Shown: piece by piece, positions 16,151 through 25,574 of the stretch
Layout: each line of letters opens with the position of its first letter
Numbering within the stretch: position 1 is the first letter of the stretch
Origin: Cohnella phaseoli
GTDB lineage: Bacteria > Bacillota > Bacilli > Paenibacillales > Paenibacillaceae
Assembly: GCF_003386235.1 (NCBI RefSeq)
Contig: NZ_QRDZ01000004.1
Coordinates: 62,001 to 126,000, forward strand
Reading direction: 5' to 3'
DNA: 64,000 nt
Made by a program: the position numbers and the translations under genes
The notes under the pieces: generated by a model
The model's database searches: none
What the model was told of the DNA's origin: nothing
The model's input: only the letters and a program-made list of their open reading frames with translations

Positions 16151-19100
16151 ATGAATCTGAAATTCGTACGAAGAGGACTGTCGCTGACCCTCGCCATGCT
16201 AATGGCGATTACTTCGGTTTCCTTCGCTTTACCTTTCGCGTCGGCGGCGCCCAGTCCCGGCTCGGCTTTGTATGTCGGCAGGGATGTGTACCCTAATGCT
16301 ACGGCAGAAGCTTTGAAAGCTTCGATAGGAACCGCGCACAATGTGGCCAACACACCGGAACGCCATGCAATCTTGGACGGGTCGCCCGGTTTAGTGGATT
16401 TCACAAGACCGAACATCATTGATTGGGTTCACTTTGTTAGCAGAGGCAGCGCGAACGTCGCATCCGGAGAAAACCTGACAGGCTCTGCGGTCGTTGTGAA
16501 GCATGTCAAGAGCGGAGTGCTAGGCGATCGTGTGGACATCAACGGGAACGACGGTTCGGTGAAAAACGGCGGCAACTACGCTGATTTAGGGCTGTTCGGA
16601 CCTAAATACACAGATGGCATCGTATTGTCCAGCGGCGTACCCGTGGACTCCACCACGAGCGTAAACATGCGAAGATCGCACCCGGCCTTTGCCTCGACCA
16701 ACGCAACCGCTACATTTACCGCGCCATCCGCGAACGGCCAGCCCCGCACGCTGGAAATCTATCTAGCCGTGAACGGCGGACAGAACGTAACCGCTACCGC
16801 TACTATGAATGGCGTTTCGGTGGCGACCGTCCCGGCTTTTGACAAAAGGGTAGAAGATACCGCTGCCACATCCAATGCCCTTACCGGGATGAAATACGTG
16901 TTCACCTACACGGGCGACGCAAATGAGTACCCGCTGGTAGTTACGTTTACTTTGGCTGCCGCCGATAACGCGAGCTGGAGCGGCATTCGCCCTGTGGCTG
17001 CGTGCATCCTCGATGCGACTACTAACGCTCTCAGCGTGATTGGCGGTACAGCAGCTTACAACAAACCGCTTAGCAAGCCGGGCGCCGTCCCAGCGGATCA
17101 GTTCCTCGCGGGCCAAGCCCTCACGTTAACTGCTGACGCTGCGCCTTTCGGTCAAGTGTTTGATGCGTGGACCGGTATGGACGCATCGCTGCTTGATGAC
17201 GTGAACAGCTCCACGGCTACTCTCACCATGCCCAACCATGACGTTGCTCTCGTCGCTACATATAAGAATGCGACAACGAAAACCGTCACAGTAGCCGGAG
17301 GTATGGCGGCGGAGGCTGGCGGGACCGGTATGGGCGTAACAACCGCCGTCTATGTCGGCAGCACGGTCATGCTCACGGCCGATGCGCCCCCCACAGGCCT
17401 TCGTTTCAAAAACTGGAAAGTGACCAACGGGGCACCTGTTTCCTTTGCCGATCCCAATGCCGGCGCAACAACCTTCGTAATGCCTGACGCGGACGTGGAG
17501 ATCGGCGTCGATTACGGTGTGCTGGGCACGGCTGAGCCGGGGATCAAGAACAACGAAGATTCTCAGACCGGTACGAAGAAGTACAATGACTTCCTTTTCT
17601 CCAAATGGTCTGCGGGCGAAATAAGGAATCCGTGGGCCGGGACGACCGCGTTCTCCAGCGTGTCCAACAACACCGCTGTTCCGGGCGTACCGCAAATCGA
17701 TGATAACCTGAGCGTTCCCAACGTCCTTGACTGGATGCGTTTTACCAACGACGGTACCGGCGCGAAGATCAACCGCAAGGATAGCGCCAGTCTGCTGACG
17801 GCGACCTTCGGGGGTACTGTGAGCAATAGCCGCGTCCACGGGCAGAACGAGGAGCGCAAAAACATTCGCCTTGCTTATATTGACGGTACGAGCCCGGCGG
17901 AAGACAGCAGCAGTTGGTCCGTGGTACGCACCGGGACGACAACCGCTCAGTTCACGGCTCCCTCCGCTGATGGTATTGAGCGCACGCTGGATGTCTATCT
18001 CACGTTTCAGGCGACAGCCTCCAGGACGCTTACCATTAACGCAACCATGCCCAAGCAGGGCGGCGGGCAGTACACGTATACCAAAACCGAGACACTGTCT
18101 CCGCAGAACGTTGCCAACAAGATCAGCGGTCGATACGCCGCCAAGTTCTCGTTCACCTATGCGGGAGACGCCGACGGAGCGCCGCTGACTGTCAACTTCT
18201 CTCTGAACAACACCAGCGGAAATATGGGCGTTCACGGCGTACGGCTCTCCGAAGGAGCGCCTGCACCGCAGATCTACATGACCGTGCCTGATCTGGATAA
18301 TAACAAGTATGCGATCACCGTACCTGACTCGCTGTTCCATCGACGTTATTTCCCGGCCAAGGTAGTTGATGCGACGGGCGCGCTCGTGAGCGACCCCGCG
18401 GTCACCTATTCTTACATGGGCGTGTCCTCCAATGTGAATGGGCAGACCAGCATTCCCGGCGTCACCCTTGAAAGCGACGGAATGCTGTACGTACGACCGA
18501 ATACCGCCGAGACGATGACGATTGCCGTCACTGCCTCTGCCATGGTGAACGGTACGCCTGTATCGGCGACGCGCAATGTGCGGATCATCAAGGACGCTAA
18601 AATCAAGGATTGGCCGACTCGTAATGCTGAGGATGGCCCGGAAGGCAAAAATGCCGCCGACTGGAAGCTGTTCTTCAACGATGATTTCGACGGCCCCGAG
18701 TTGGATACGACCGCCTGGATTCCCCAGTACCTGCAGAGCTGGGCGATCAACAAGGACAATAGCGAAGCCAAATATGAAATGGTGAAGGACGAGACCGGGA
18801 ACGGCTATCTGGCGCTGGGAAGCAAGGAGCAGCGGCCCGATTTTAGCGAGGGCTTTAACGGCACCAACGACGGCGGCGACCAGCCCATCGTTGCGCTCTA
18901 TTCCCGCGACCGCCACCACCAGCATCTGCTGGAGGATGGCCGCGGCAACGCTCTGGACCCGGACCTGCCTGATTTCGATGGCCGCGTGACCACCAAGTAC
19001 GGTTACTTCGAGACTCGTCTGCGTCTGCCGAGCACTGGCGACGGCGCTCATTTCGCTTGGTGGATGATCGGTGCGCAGGACGACTCTCATCCGACCCAGG

Positions 19101-21808
19101 CTTTATCCGGACCGGAACCGAGCGGCACCAGGCACGGGGCTGGAACTGCATCCGCGATGTACGACTTTGGTCCCGGCAGCTGGGGCAACTATGTATTTTA
19201 TACCACCGACCAGGGCGTGGAGTACGACATTCTGGAGATCACGGCCGATAAGAACAGCCCCAACGGGGAGTATAACCGCTGGTTACCGGTCATCCACAAG
19301 AACGGCTCCCGTTCGTCTCCGTCCAACCCGACTGCCGGGCGCTGGTGGGCCGGCAGTGACGTAAGCGCGACGCCGAACCCGACGATCAGCCCTTACGGGC
19401 GGTATAATTACACCACTCACACCGAGGATGGCTACACCGGTGGGCGCGACGCGTACCAGGAGTTCCATGTATACGGCTTTGAGTGGGACGACACCGGCAC
19501 GAGGATGTATATCGACGGCCATCCGGTCTATGTCTCCACTCGCACCGCGGACTATCGTATGTTGACGATTCTCAGCATCTATCTGGGACGTAACGGCGAG
19601 GGCGACGGTTACGGGCACGATCACGGCTACTGGCCGAAGGAAGCCATGTTCGACTACTTCCGCATTTATAAGAAGAAAGATCCGGTTCCTACTTCTATCG
19701 TAATCAACGGCTTGAAAGATGCGGAAGGCAACCCTGTGGAAGGCCGACACAACACATCGTGGGACTATTTCCAACAGGGATCGACCGTTAATCTGTCCGC
19801 GACGGTGCTGGATCAGTTCGGGGAGCCTTACGACATTTCCGCTAACCCTGATCTGTCTGTCAAGTGGCGCTTCTCCAACGACATAGGCGGTTCGAAGGCG
19901 CTGTCGAGCGGAAGTGTCGCTCTGGTCGGCGGGGCTAGCGTGACTTACCCGGCGGATTCCAGCGCAACGACAATGAACGGCCTAACCTTGAATGCAGATA
20001 CCGGCGAGCTGACCGTCGCGGCCAACGCCGCCATGAACCAGGACATTTTCCTGACGGCCTATCTGGCTGATTCCGGGAATTCTAGCGGCTATTATGGCGG
20101 GAAATTTACGGTTGTTGGCGAAGGCGCAGCCAATGAAGGAAACCGCGACCGGGCCAAGTTCCAGGAAACGAAACACATCAAGGTTTCCAGCGAAGCGCCC
20201 AAGCCGCATCGAATCTTCTTCGATAACCCGACGATGGCGATTGCGCCGGGCGAGACTCTTAACGTGAAGGCCACGGTGTATGACCAGTACAATAACCCGA
20301 TGCCTGACCAAACGCTGCAGTATGTTCTCTCCAAGGACGTCACGCTCCGTGCGAATGCGGACCTGAGCGACAGCGGCGTAACCCTGGTCGGCAGTAATCT
20401 GATTGCTGCGTTGAACGCTGCGCAGGGCAAGCAGATCATGGTTCGCGCCCAATTAAACGGCGATGTGTACCAAAATCTTGCGCTGAAAGTAGATGGCGCA
20501 CCGTTGACGGACGCGGAGGCTCCGGCGATCAGCGACCAGCCGTCAAACGGCACCTATACTCAGGGAGATAGCGCAGCGGCGTTGACGGTCGCGGCAAGCG
20601 TGAGCGACGGCGGCACGCTGAGTTATCAATGGTACAAAACGGGCAACGGCGACGGAAGCGGCGGCACGGCAATCAACGGTGCGACGAGCGCAAGCTATAC
20701 GCCGTCGACGAGTACAACAGGTACGACATATTACTACGCTGTAGTGACCAACACGAATCCCGGCGCAGCTGGGGCTAACAAAACTGCAGCAACGACGAGC
20801 GGCATCGCCGCGGTAGTCGTTAACGCGTCTGCGCCGCCTTCCGGCTCCGGTTCGGGCTCAGGTTCAGGCTCGGGCGGAACGACGAATAATGACGACAGCA
20901 GTACTACCGATTCTACCACGACAACGAAGAATGAAGATGGCAGCACGACCAATACCGTCACTGACAAGACCACGGGCACTGTGACCGAGACGACTATTTG
21001 GCCCAACGGGGACAAATCCGTGGTGGAGACTAAGAAGGATGGCACGCTGACAGTTACGGAGACTAAGGACAACGTGAAGGTCGAGACCGTGACCAAGCCG
21101 TCGGGCGAGACCACCGCGAAGGTGATTTTATCCGGGGACAAGCAGAGCGCTACAGTCACTATCCCGGTGAAGAAGATCACCCCCGGCACTGTGGCGACCC
21201 TTGTAAACGCGGACGGTACGGAGACGATTATACCTAAATCCGTTGTTACTAAGGACGGAGTGACTCTGAATGTGACAGAGTCCGTGAACATCAGAATCAT
21301 CGACAATAGCAAGAACTTCTCTGACGTGTCGGCTAACAACTGGGCCTACGGCGCAGTGCAATTCGCGGCCAGCCGCGAGCTTATGGGCGGCACTGGCAAG
21401 ATTACCTTCACGCCGGGCGGCAATATGACTCGTGCTATGCTGTTTACCGTTCTGGCTCGTTTGGACGGACGGGATACCGCGGGCGGCGCAACTTGGTATG
21501 AGAAGGGTCTGATCTGGGCCGTGGAAAAAGGAATCTCCGATGGCACCGCGCCCGAAGCCAGCATTACCCGCGAGCAGCTTGCCGCGATGCTGTATCGCTA
21601 CGCAGGCTCTCCGAAGATTGGCGCTGTGTCCCTGAACGGGTTCTCCGATGCCGACAAGGTTTCCGATTGGGCTAAGAACGCCATCAACTGGGCTGTGGAG
21701 AACGGAATCCTGACCGGTAAAGGCGGCAATGTGCTCGATCCGACCGGCAACGCCTCGCGCGCGGAAGTCGCGGCCATGCTCGAGCGCTTTATCAAAAACG
21801 CAATGTAA
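16151..21808 (+). CDS. Large secreted, SLH-anchored GH16 glycoside hydrolase
   Basis: The 1885-aa protein starts at ATG 16151 after AGGAGG. A signal peptide (about 1-33) ends in ASAAP. Then come a beta-sandwich module (about 35-290), two InlB/Listeria-Bacteroides-like repeats (about 300-455), and a second beta-sandwich module related to the first (about 460-690). These are followed by an Ig-like segment, the GH16 domain (about 836-1170, catalytic EYDILE near 1024), two further Ig-like modules and another Ig-like module (about 1460-1545). A Ser-Gly repeat linker and a Thr/Asp-rich stretch lead to three SLH domains (about 1720-1885), with NWAYGAVQFA, WYEKGLIWAVEKGI and DWAKNAINWAVENGI. SLH domains bind pyruvylated wall polymer, so the enzyme should be displayed on the cell surface and cut a beta-glucan or galactan there. 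Confidence 0.93.
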   Translation: MNLKFVRRGLSLTLAMLMAITSVSFALPFASAAPSPGSALYVGRDVYPNATAEALKASIGTAHNVANTPERHAILDGSPGLVDFTRPNIIDWVHFVSRGSANVASGENLTGSAVVVKHVKSGVLGDRVDINGNDGSVKNGGNYADLGLFGPKYTDGIVLSSGVPVDSTTSVNMRRSHPAFASTNATATFTAPSANGQPRTLEIYLAVNGGQNVTATATMNGVSVATVPAFDKRVEDTAATSNALTGMKYVFTYTGDANEYPLVVTFTLAAADNASWSGIRPVAACILDATTNALSVIGGTAAYNKPLSKPGAVPADQFLAGQALTLTADAAPFGQVFDAWTGMDASLLDDVNSSTATLTMPNHDVALVATYKNATTKTVTVAGGMAAEAGGTGMGVTTAVYVGSTVMLTADAPPTGLRFKNWKVTNGAPVSFADPNAGATTFVMPDADVEIGVDYGVLGTAEPGIKNNEDSQTGTKKYNDFLFSKWSAGEIRNPWAGTTAFSSVSNNTAVPGVPQIDDNLSVPNVLDWMRFTNDGTGAKINRKDSASLLTATFGGTVSNSRVHGQNEERKNIRLAYIDGTSPAEDSSSWSVVRTGTTTAQFTAPSADGIERTLDVYLTFQATASRTLTINATMPKQGGGQYTYTKTETLSPQNVANKISGRYAAKFSFTYAGDADGAPLTVNFSLNNTSGNMGVHGVRLSEGAPAPQIYMTVPDLDNNKYAITVPDSLFHRRYFPAKVVDATGALVSDPAVTYSYMGVSSNVNGQTSIPGVTLESDGMLYVRPNTAETMTIAVTASAMVNGTPVSATRNVRIIKDAKIKDWPTRNAEDGPEGKNAADWKLFFNDDFDGPELDTTAWIPQYLQSWAINKDNSEAKYEMVKDETGNGYLALGSKEQRPDFSEGFNGTNDGGDQPIVALYSRDRHHQHLLEDGRGNALDPDLPDFDGRVTTKYGYFETRLRLPSTGDGAHFAWWMIGAQDDSHPTQALSGPEPSGTRHGAGTASAMYDFGPGSWGNYVFYTTDQGVEYDILEITADKNSPNGEYNRWLPVIHKNGSRSSPSNPTAGRWWAGSDVSATPNPTISPYGRYNYTTHTEDGYTGGRDAYQEFHVYGFEWDDTGTRMYIDGHPVYVSTRTADYRMLTILSIYLGRNGEGDGYGHDHGYWPKEAMFDYFRIYKKKDPVPTSIVINGLKDAEGNPVEGRHNTSWDYFQQGSTVNLSATVLDQFGEPYDISANPDLSVKWRFSNDIGGSKALSSGSVALVGGASVTYPADSSATTMNGLTLNADTGELTVAANAAMNQDIFLTAYLADSGNSSGYYGGKFTVVGEGAANEGNRDRAKFQETKHIKVSSEAPKPHRIFFDNPTMAIAPGETLNVKATVYDQYNNPMPDQTLQYVLSKDVTLRANADLSDSGVTLVGSNLIAALNAAQGKQIMVRAQLNGDVYQNLALKVDGAPLTDAEAPAISDQPSNGTYTQGDSAAALTVAASVSDGGTLSYQWYKTGNGDGSGGTAINGATSASYTPSTSTTGTTYYYAVVTNTNPGAAGANKTAATTSGIAAVVVNASAPPSGSGSGSGSGSGGTTNNDDSSTTDSTTTTKNEDGSTTNTVTDKTTGTVTETTIWPNGDKSVVETKKDGTLTVTETKDNVKVETVTKPSGETTAKVILSGDKQSATVTIPVKKITPGTVATLVNADGTETIIPKSVVTKDGVTLNVTESVNIRIIDNSKNFSDVSANNWAYGAVQFAASRELMGGTGKITFTPGGNMTRAMLFTVLARLDGRDTAGGATWYEKGLIWAVEKGISDGTAPEASITREQLAAMLYRYAGSPKIGAVSLNGFSDADKVSDWAKNAINWAVENGILTGKGGNVLDPTGNASRAEVAAMLERFIKNAM

Positions 21809-21841
21809 TTCAACGGAGCGACTAAGACTTAGACTTAGGCG

Positions 21842-21879
21842 AAGCCCCTGCCCCCTTTGTGGGGAGCGGGGCTTTGTTT
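21842..21879 (+). terminator. Terminator of the SLH-GH16 gene
   Basis: AAGCCCCTGCCCC pairs with GGGGAGCGGGGCTT, followed by TTGTTT. Confidence 0.85.
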
Positions 21880-22103
21880 ATTATGAGCTGTCGAGGACCT
21901 CGAAGGAGGGGAGTAGCGGAGAAATCGTACAAACGGGAACGATATTTTCTGTCGCATCGCACGCATACAGCTTATCCACAACTCCGATTTCTTTTGAAAT
22001 CAATTAGCCTCGTATTGTTGGGAGCAGGCATCGGGTGTTACACTTGAGAAGCATAGATTTCCAAGGGGAATTCTTCCACTCCTAACGAGGTGCATAGCTT
22101 GCG

Positions 22104-23549
22104 ATGAAGACTAGAAGAATGATCGGACCGGCGGCCGGGATTCTGCTGCCTTATCTGCTGTACGAGATGGTAAGAGGACAATCGTGGGACGTTCATCTGA
22201 GCTTGCCGAGAGGGCACTTCTATGTGGTTAGCGCCGTCGCGCTGCTGTCCGTGCTGATCGCTTTCGCTGTCGGTCTTGCGGGGCGGCGGGCGCGCAACAT
22301 CAAGATCAGCTGTCTCTCGCTAGCCTTCGTCTCGTTGGCGGAAGTGTTCATGGTGCACGGTTTGTCTACGCCGAATCTAATGCTGCACGCCACCCATTTG
22401 CCCGGCGTTGCCGCATCGCTTAGCGTGCTGCTGGCGACCTTCTGGTTATGGATGTCCGCACTGCCAACCGATCACCCGTTCATTCGCTATTTCATCCGCT
22501 TCGAGAAACAGATGCTGCCTCTCTGGACGGCCATTTTGGCAGTGCTGGGCAGCTTAGCTTTGCTGTACCCCGATGCCATTTCATTCATCCCGTTAAATTC
22601 TAATCCGCTTAAAGGCATTGCTATCGCGCTCGTGATCCTGATTAACGGCTATACCATCTATCGCTATTACCATGCTTACGAGTATTCGAGATTTCCGCTG
22701 CAGCTCTCTATTGTATACAGTGCGGGATGGCTGATTGTGTCCCAACTGATTATGGCAACCGGAGAGACTTGGCGGCTGAGCTGGTGGCTGTACCACTTCC
22801 TTCTTCTCGCTTCGATGGTTGTCATGCTGGTCGGATTAAAGAGTCAGTACGCGGCCAAGAAGTCGCTCGCCGGCGCGCTGAGAGCGCTATTTACGACGGA
22901 CCCGATCGAAAGAATTACCGAATCAATGTCTCCTAGCGTTAAAGCGCTGATGGCCGCTACGGAAAGCAAGGACGTCTATACGGCCGGCCATAACCTGCGG
23001 GTGACGCTATACGCGATGCAGATCGCCCAGGAGCTTCAGCTCCCGCCGGATCAGCTTCGCGCTCTGTCGCAAGGCTCCATCATTCACGATATCGGCAAGC
23101 TGGACATTCCCGACGAAATTTTGAACAAACCGGGCCGTTTGAATGAGGAAGAGCGGTCGATCATCGAGCAGCATCCGGCCAGAGGCTACGAGATGTGCAG
23201 GCGGCTCGGTTTTATGAAGGAAGAGCTGGAAATTATCCGGTCGCATCATGAGAAATGGAACGGCGAAGGCTACCCGGACCGTCTGGCAGGGGAGCAGATT
23301 CCGCGTTTGGCGCGCATCGTAGCCGTAGCCGACGTGTACGACGCGCTGACCTCTGACCGCGCTTATCGCCAAGCGATGTCTCATGAGCAGGCCATGGCGA
23401 TTCTTCGCGAAAACCGGGGAACGCATTTCGATCCGAAATGCTTGGACGCCTGGGAGCAAGCCGTTGAGGGGAGTTCAAGCGTGTCGTCGACAACGTCTCT
23501 TGCTTACTCCTCGATTCGTCGACTGTATTCGTTCGAGCATGAAGGTTAG
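22104..23549 (+). CDS. Membrane HD-GYP domain protein (putative c-di-GMP phosphodiesterase)
   Basis: The 481-aa protein starts at ATG 22104 with GAGGTG upstream. The N-terminal half (about 1-255) has seven or eight hydrophobic helices forming an unassigned membrane sensor. The C-terminal half (about 285-460) is an HD-GYP domain: metal-binding HDIGK, then HHEKWNGEGYPD with the GYP motif, and DVYDALTSDRAYR. HD-GYP enzymes hydrolyse cyclic di-GMP, lowering its level and favouring motility over matrix. It stands alone between two terminators, so its signal cannot be guessed from neighbours. Confidence 0.92.
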   Translation: MKTRRMIGPAAGILLPYLLYEMVRGQSWDVHLSLPRGHFYVVSAVALLSVLIAFAVGLAGRRARNIKISCLSLAFVSLAEVFMVHGLSTPNLMLHATHLPGVAASLSVLLATFWLWMSALPTDHPFIRYFIRFEKQMLPLWTAILAVLGSLALLYPDAISFIPLNSNPLKGIAIALVILINGYTIYRYYHAYEYSRFPLQLSIVYSAGWLIVSQLIMATGETWRLSWWLYHFLLLASMVVMLVGLKSQYAAKKSLAGALRALFTTDPIERITESMSPSVKALMAATESKDVYTAGHNLRVTLYAMQIAQELQLPPDQLRALSQGSIIHDIGKLDIPDEILNKPGRLNEEERSIIEQHPARGYEMCRRLGFMKEELEIIRSHHEKWNGEGYPDRLAGEQIPRLARIVAVADVYDALTSDRAYRQAMSHEQAMAILRENRGTHFDPKCLDAWEQAVEGSSSVSSTTSLAYSSIRRLYSFEHEG

Positions 23550-23553
23550 CCAA

Positions 23554-23588
23554 CGCCGCTCTCATCCTCTCGGGGATGTGGGGCGGCG
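23554..23588 (+). terminator. Hairpin after the HD-GYP gene
   Basis: CGCCGC pairs with GCGGCG and CATCC with GGATG in an interrupted stem. The T content after it is modest (ATTTGTTTTG). Confidence 0.55.
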
Positions 23589-23706
23589 ATTTGTTTTGCG
23601 ACTGCAAGGACAAACCCAGTCATTATCCGGCTCTCCGCTTAATATAGATAAGTGGAAAGGTTTGAACCGGGGCAGTCGACCGGATTGAGCGGAAAGGGTG
23701 AGTCTC

Positions 23707-24543
23707 ATGCTGCATATCGTCGCCTGCATCAAACAGGTGCCGGACACGAAGATCATCAAGATGAACCCGAAGACGAACACGATGGATCGTTCCAGCGCGC
23801 CGGCCATTCTGAACCCGTATGATGCCCATGCGGTAGAGGAAGCGGTCAGGCTGCGCAATCGCTACGGGGGCGTCGTCTCCGTGCTGACGATGGGACCGCC
23901 TCCCGCGGTCAAGGCGATTCGCAAGTGCATCGAGATCGGTGCCGACGAAGGCTACATGATTACCGACAGGGCGTTCGCTGGCGCGGATACGCTGGCGACC
24001 AGCTATGCGCTGACGAAGGCGCTGGAGAAAATCGCTCAGACCCGGCCGATCGATCTGATCATCTGCGGCAAAATGACGATAGACGGAGACACCGGTCAAG
24101 TCGGGCCCGGCATTGCCCGCAGACTCGATATGCCGCCGCTCACGTCCGTCAACAAAGTCGTCGAAATCGACGAGGAGATGAAGTGCGCCATCGTTCACCG
24201 CAAGCTCGAGGACGGCTACGAGGTCGTGCGTTCCGAGCTGCCCTGTCTGCTCTCGGTGGAGAAGGAGATCAACGAGGTTCCTTACTCCTCGCTGCCGAAC
24301 ATGCTCCGCGCCGCTCGTTATCAGCCGCATATTTGGGCGGTCGCCGATCTGTCGGACATCGATAAGACGCAGCTTGGACTGAAGGGATCTCCGACGATCG
24401 TCAGCTCCGTGTGGGCGCCGCCGAAGCCGCAGGGAGGCAAGATACTGGAAGGAGCGCCGACAGAGCAAGTCTCTCAATTGCTGGACATTTTAATGTCGCG
24501 CCAAGAGCTGTTCGCTGCGGCTGCGGGAGGTGGAGCTTCTTGA
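23707..24543 (+). CDS. fixA: Electron transfer flavoprotein beta subunit (FixA)
   Basis: The 278-aa protein starts at ATG 23707 after GAAAGGG. It begins with the ETF-beta signature MLHIVACIKQVPDT and carries the AMP/FAD-binding segments CGKMTIDGDTGQVGPGIARR and LPCLLSVEKEINEVPY. With FixB it forms a heterodimeric flavoprotein. In fixABCX complexes this accepts electrons from NADH and bifurcates them to ferredoxin/flavodoxin and quinone. There are no nitrogenase genes in the window, so the role here may be in fatty acid or other anaerobic metabolism. First gene of a four- or five-gene operon. Confidence 0.93.
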   Translation: MLHIVACIKQVPDTKIIKMNPKTNTMDRSSAPAILNPYDAHAVEEAVRLRNRYGGVVSVLTMGPPPAVKAIRKCIEIGADEGYMITDRAFAGADTLATSYALTKALEKIAQTRPIDLIICGKMTIDGDTGQVGPGIARRLDMPPLTSVNKVVEIDEEMKCAIVHRKLEDGYEVVRSELPCLLSVEKEINEVPYSSLPNMLRAARYQPHIWAVADLSDIDKTQLGLKGSPTIVSSVWAPPKPQGGKILEGAPTEQVSQLLDILMSRQELFAAAAGGGAS

Positions 24544-25574
24544 GCTTCGAGGATTATCGCGGAGTATGGGTGTTTATCGAGGAGAAGGACGGGGCGATCG
24601 CTCCCGTCTCGCTGGAGCTGCTCGGGGCGGGCAGACAGCTGGCGGATAAGAGAAAGACCGAGCTGGCCGGCGTGCTGATCGGGGAAAATATTAGCGCGCT
24701 GGCCGATAGGGCGTTCGAATACGGAGCCGACAAAGTGTATGTATACGACGCTCCGATCTATCGCTTCTACCGAACTGAAACCTATATGAGGGCAATGCTG
24801 GCTTGCGTGGAGAAACATAAGCCGGAAATTCTGTTGTACGGGGCGACTTCGACGGGCAAGGACCTGGCCAGCGCCGTGGCGACCGATCTTCCGACCGGCT
24901 TGACGGCGGACACGACCCAACTCGACGTGGAGGAGGACACCGGGCTGCTGCTCGCCAGCCGGCCGGCTTTTGGCGGGAACATTATGGCGACGATTCTGTG
25001 CAAGAAGTATCGTCCGCAGATGGCGACTGTTCGCCCCAAAGTCATGAAAGCGCTGCCTCGTAAAGTCGGAGCCTCCGGCGTTGTCGTCGAGGAATGCTTG
25101 CCGCTAAGGGAAGAGGATATTCGCACGAAGGTGCTGGAAATCGTCCGTTCGACGACGCGCCGCATCCGGATCGACGAGGCCGATGTTGTCGTGGCGGGCG
25201 GCAAGGGACTGGGAAGTCCGGCGGGCTTCAAAATCGTGGAGCAGTTGGCGGAAGCGCTCGGCGCCGCCGTCGGGGCGAGCCGGGACGTCGTGGAGGCGGG
25301 CTGGATCGGCCATCATCATCAGGTCGGCCAGACGGGAACGACGGTGACGCCGAAAATTTATTTTGCCATCGGCATATCGGGAGCGATTCAGCATCTGGTC
25401 GGCATGCAGAACTCGGGGCTCATTATCGCGATCAACAAGGACCCGGCGGCTCCGATCTTCCAGGCCTGCCATTACGGCATCGTCGGCGACGCGCTCACGA
25501 TCGTGCCGATGCTGACCGAGGCTTTCAAATCCGCTTTGGGAAGAAAGGAAGAGGCCGATGCCGGAAAAGTTTGA
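24540..25574 (+). CDS. fixB: Electron transfer flavoprotein alpha subunit (FixB)
   Basis: The 344-aa protein starts at TTG 24540, which overlaps the fixA stop (TTGA) and follows GGAGGTGGA; upstream in-frame ATGs lie inside fixA and are rejected. The C-terminal FAD-binding domain is clear: VVAGGKGLGS, then GWIGHHHQVGQTGTTVTPKI and QHLVGMQNSGLIIAINKDP. It works with FixA as the electron-bifurcating flavoprotein. Confidence 0.93.
   Translation: MSFEDYRGVWVFIEEKDGAIAPVSLELLGAGRQLADKRKTELAGVLIGENISALADRAFEYGADKVYVYDAPIYRFYRTETYMRAMLACVEKHKPEILLYGATSTGKDLASAVATDLPTGLTADTTQLDVEEDTGLLLASRPAFGGNIMATILCKKYRPQMATVRPKVMKALPRKVGASGVVVEECLPLREEDIRTKVLEIVRSTTRRIRIDEADVVVAGGKGLGSPAGFKIVEQLAEALGAAVGASRDVVEAGWIGHHHQVGQTGTTVTPKIYFAIGISGAIQHLVGMQNSGLIIAINKDPAAPIFQACHYGIVGDALTIVPMLTEAFKSALGRKEEADAGKV

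Noticed and set aside
17126..19090. 654-codon minus-strand open frame
   Set aside because: Lies fully antisense to the SLH-GH16 gene; the matching frame is also open opposite the paralogue, as expected from codon bias.
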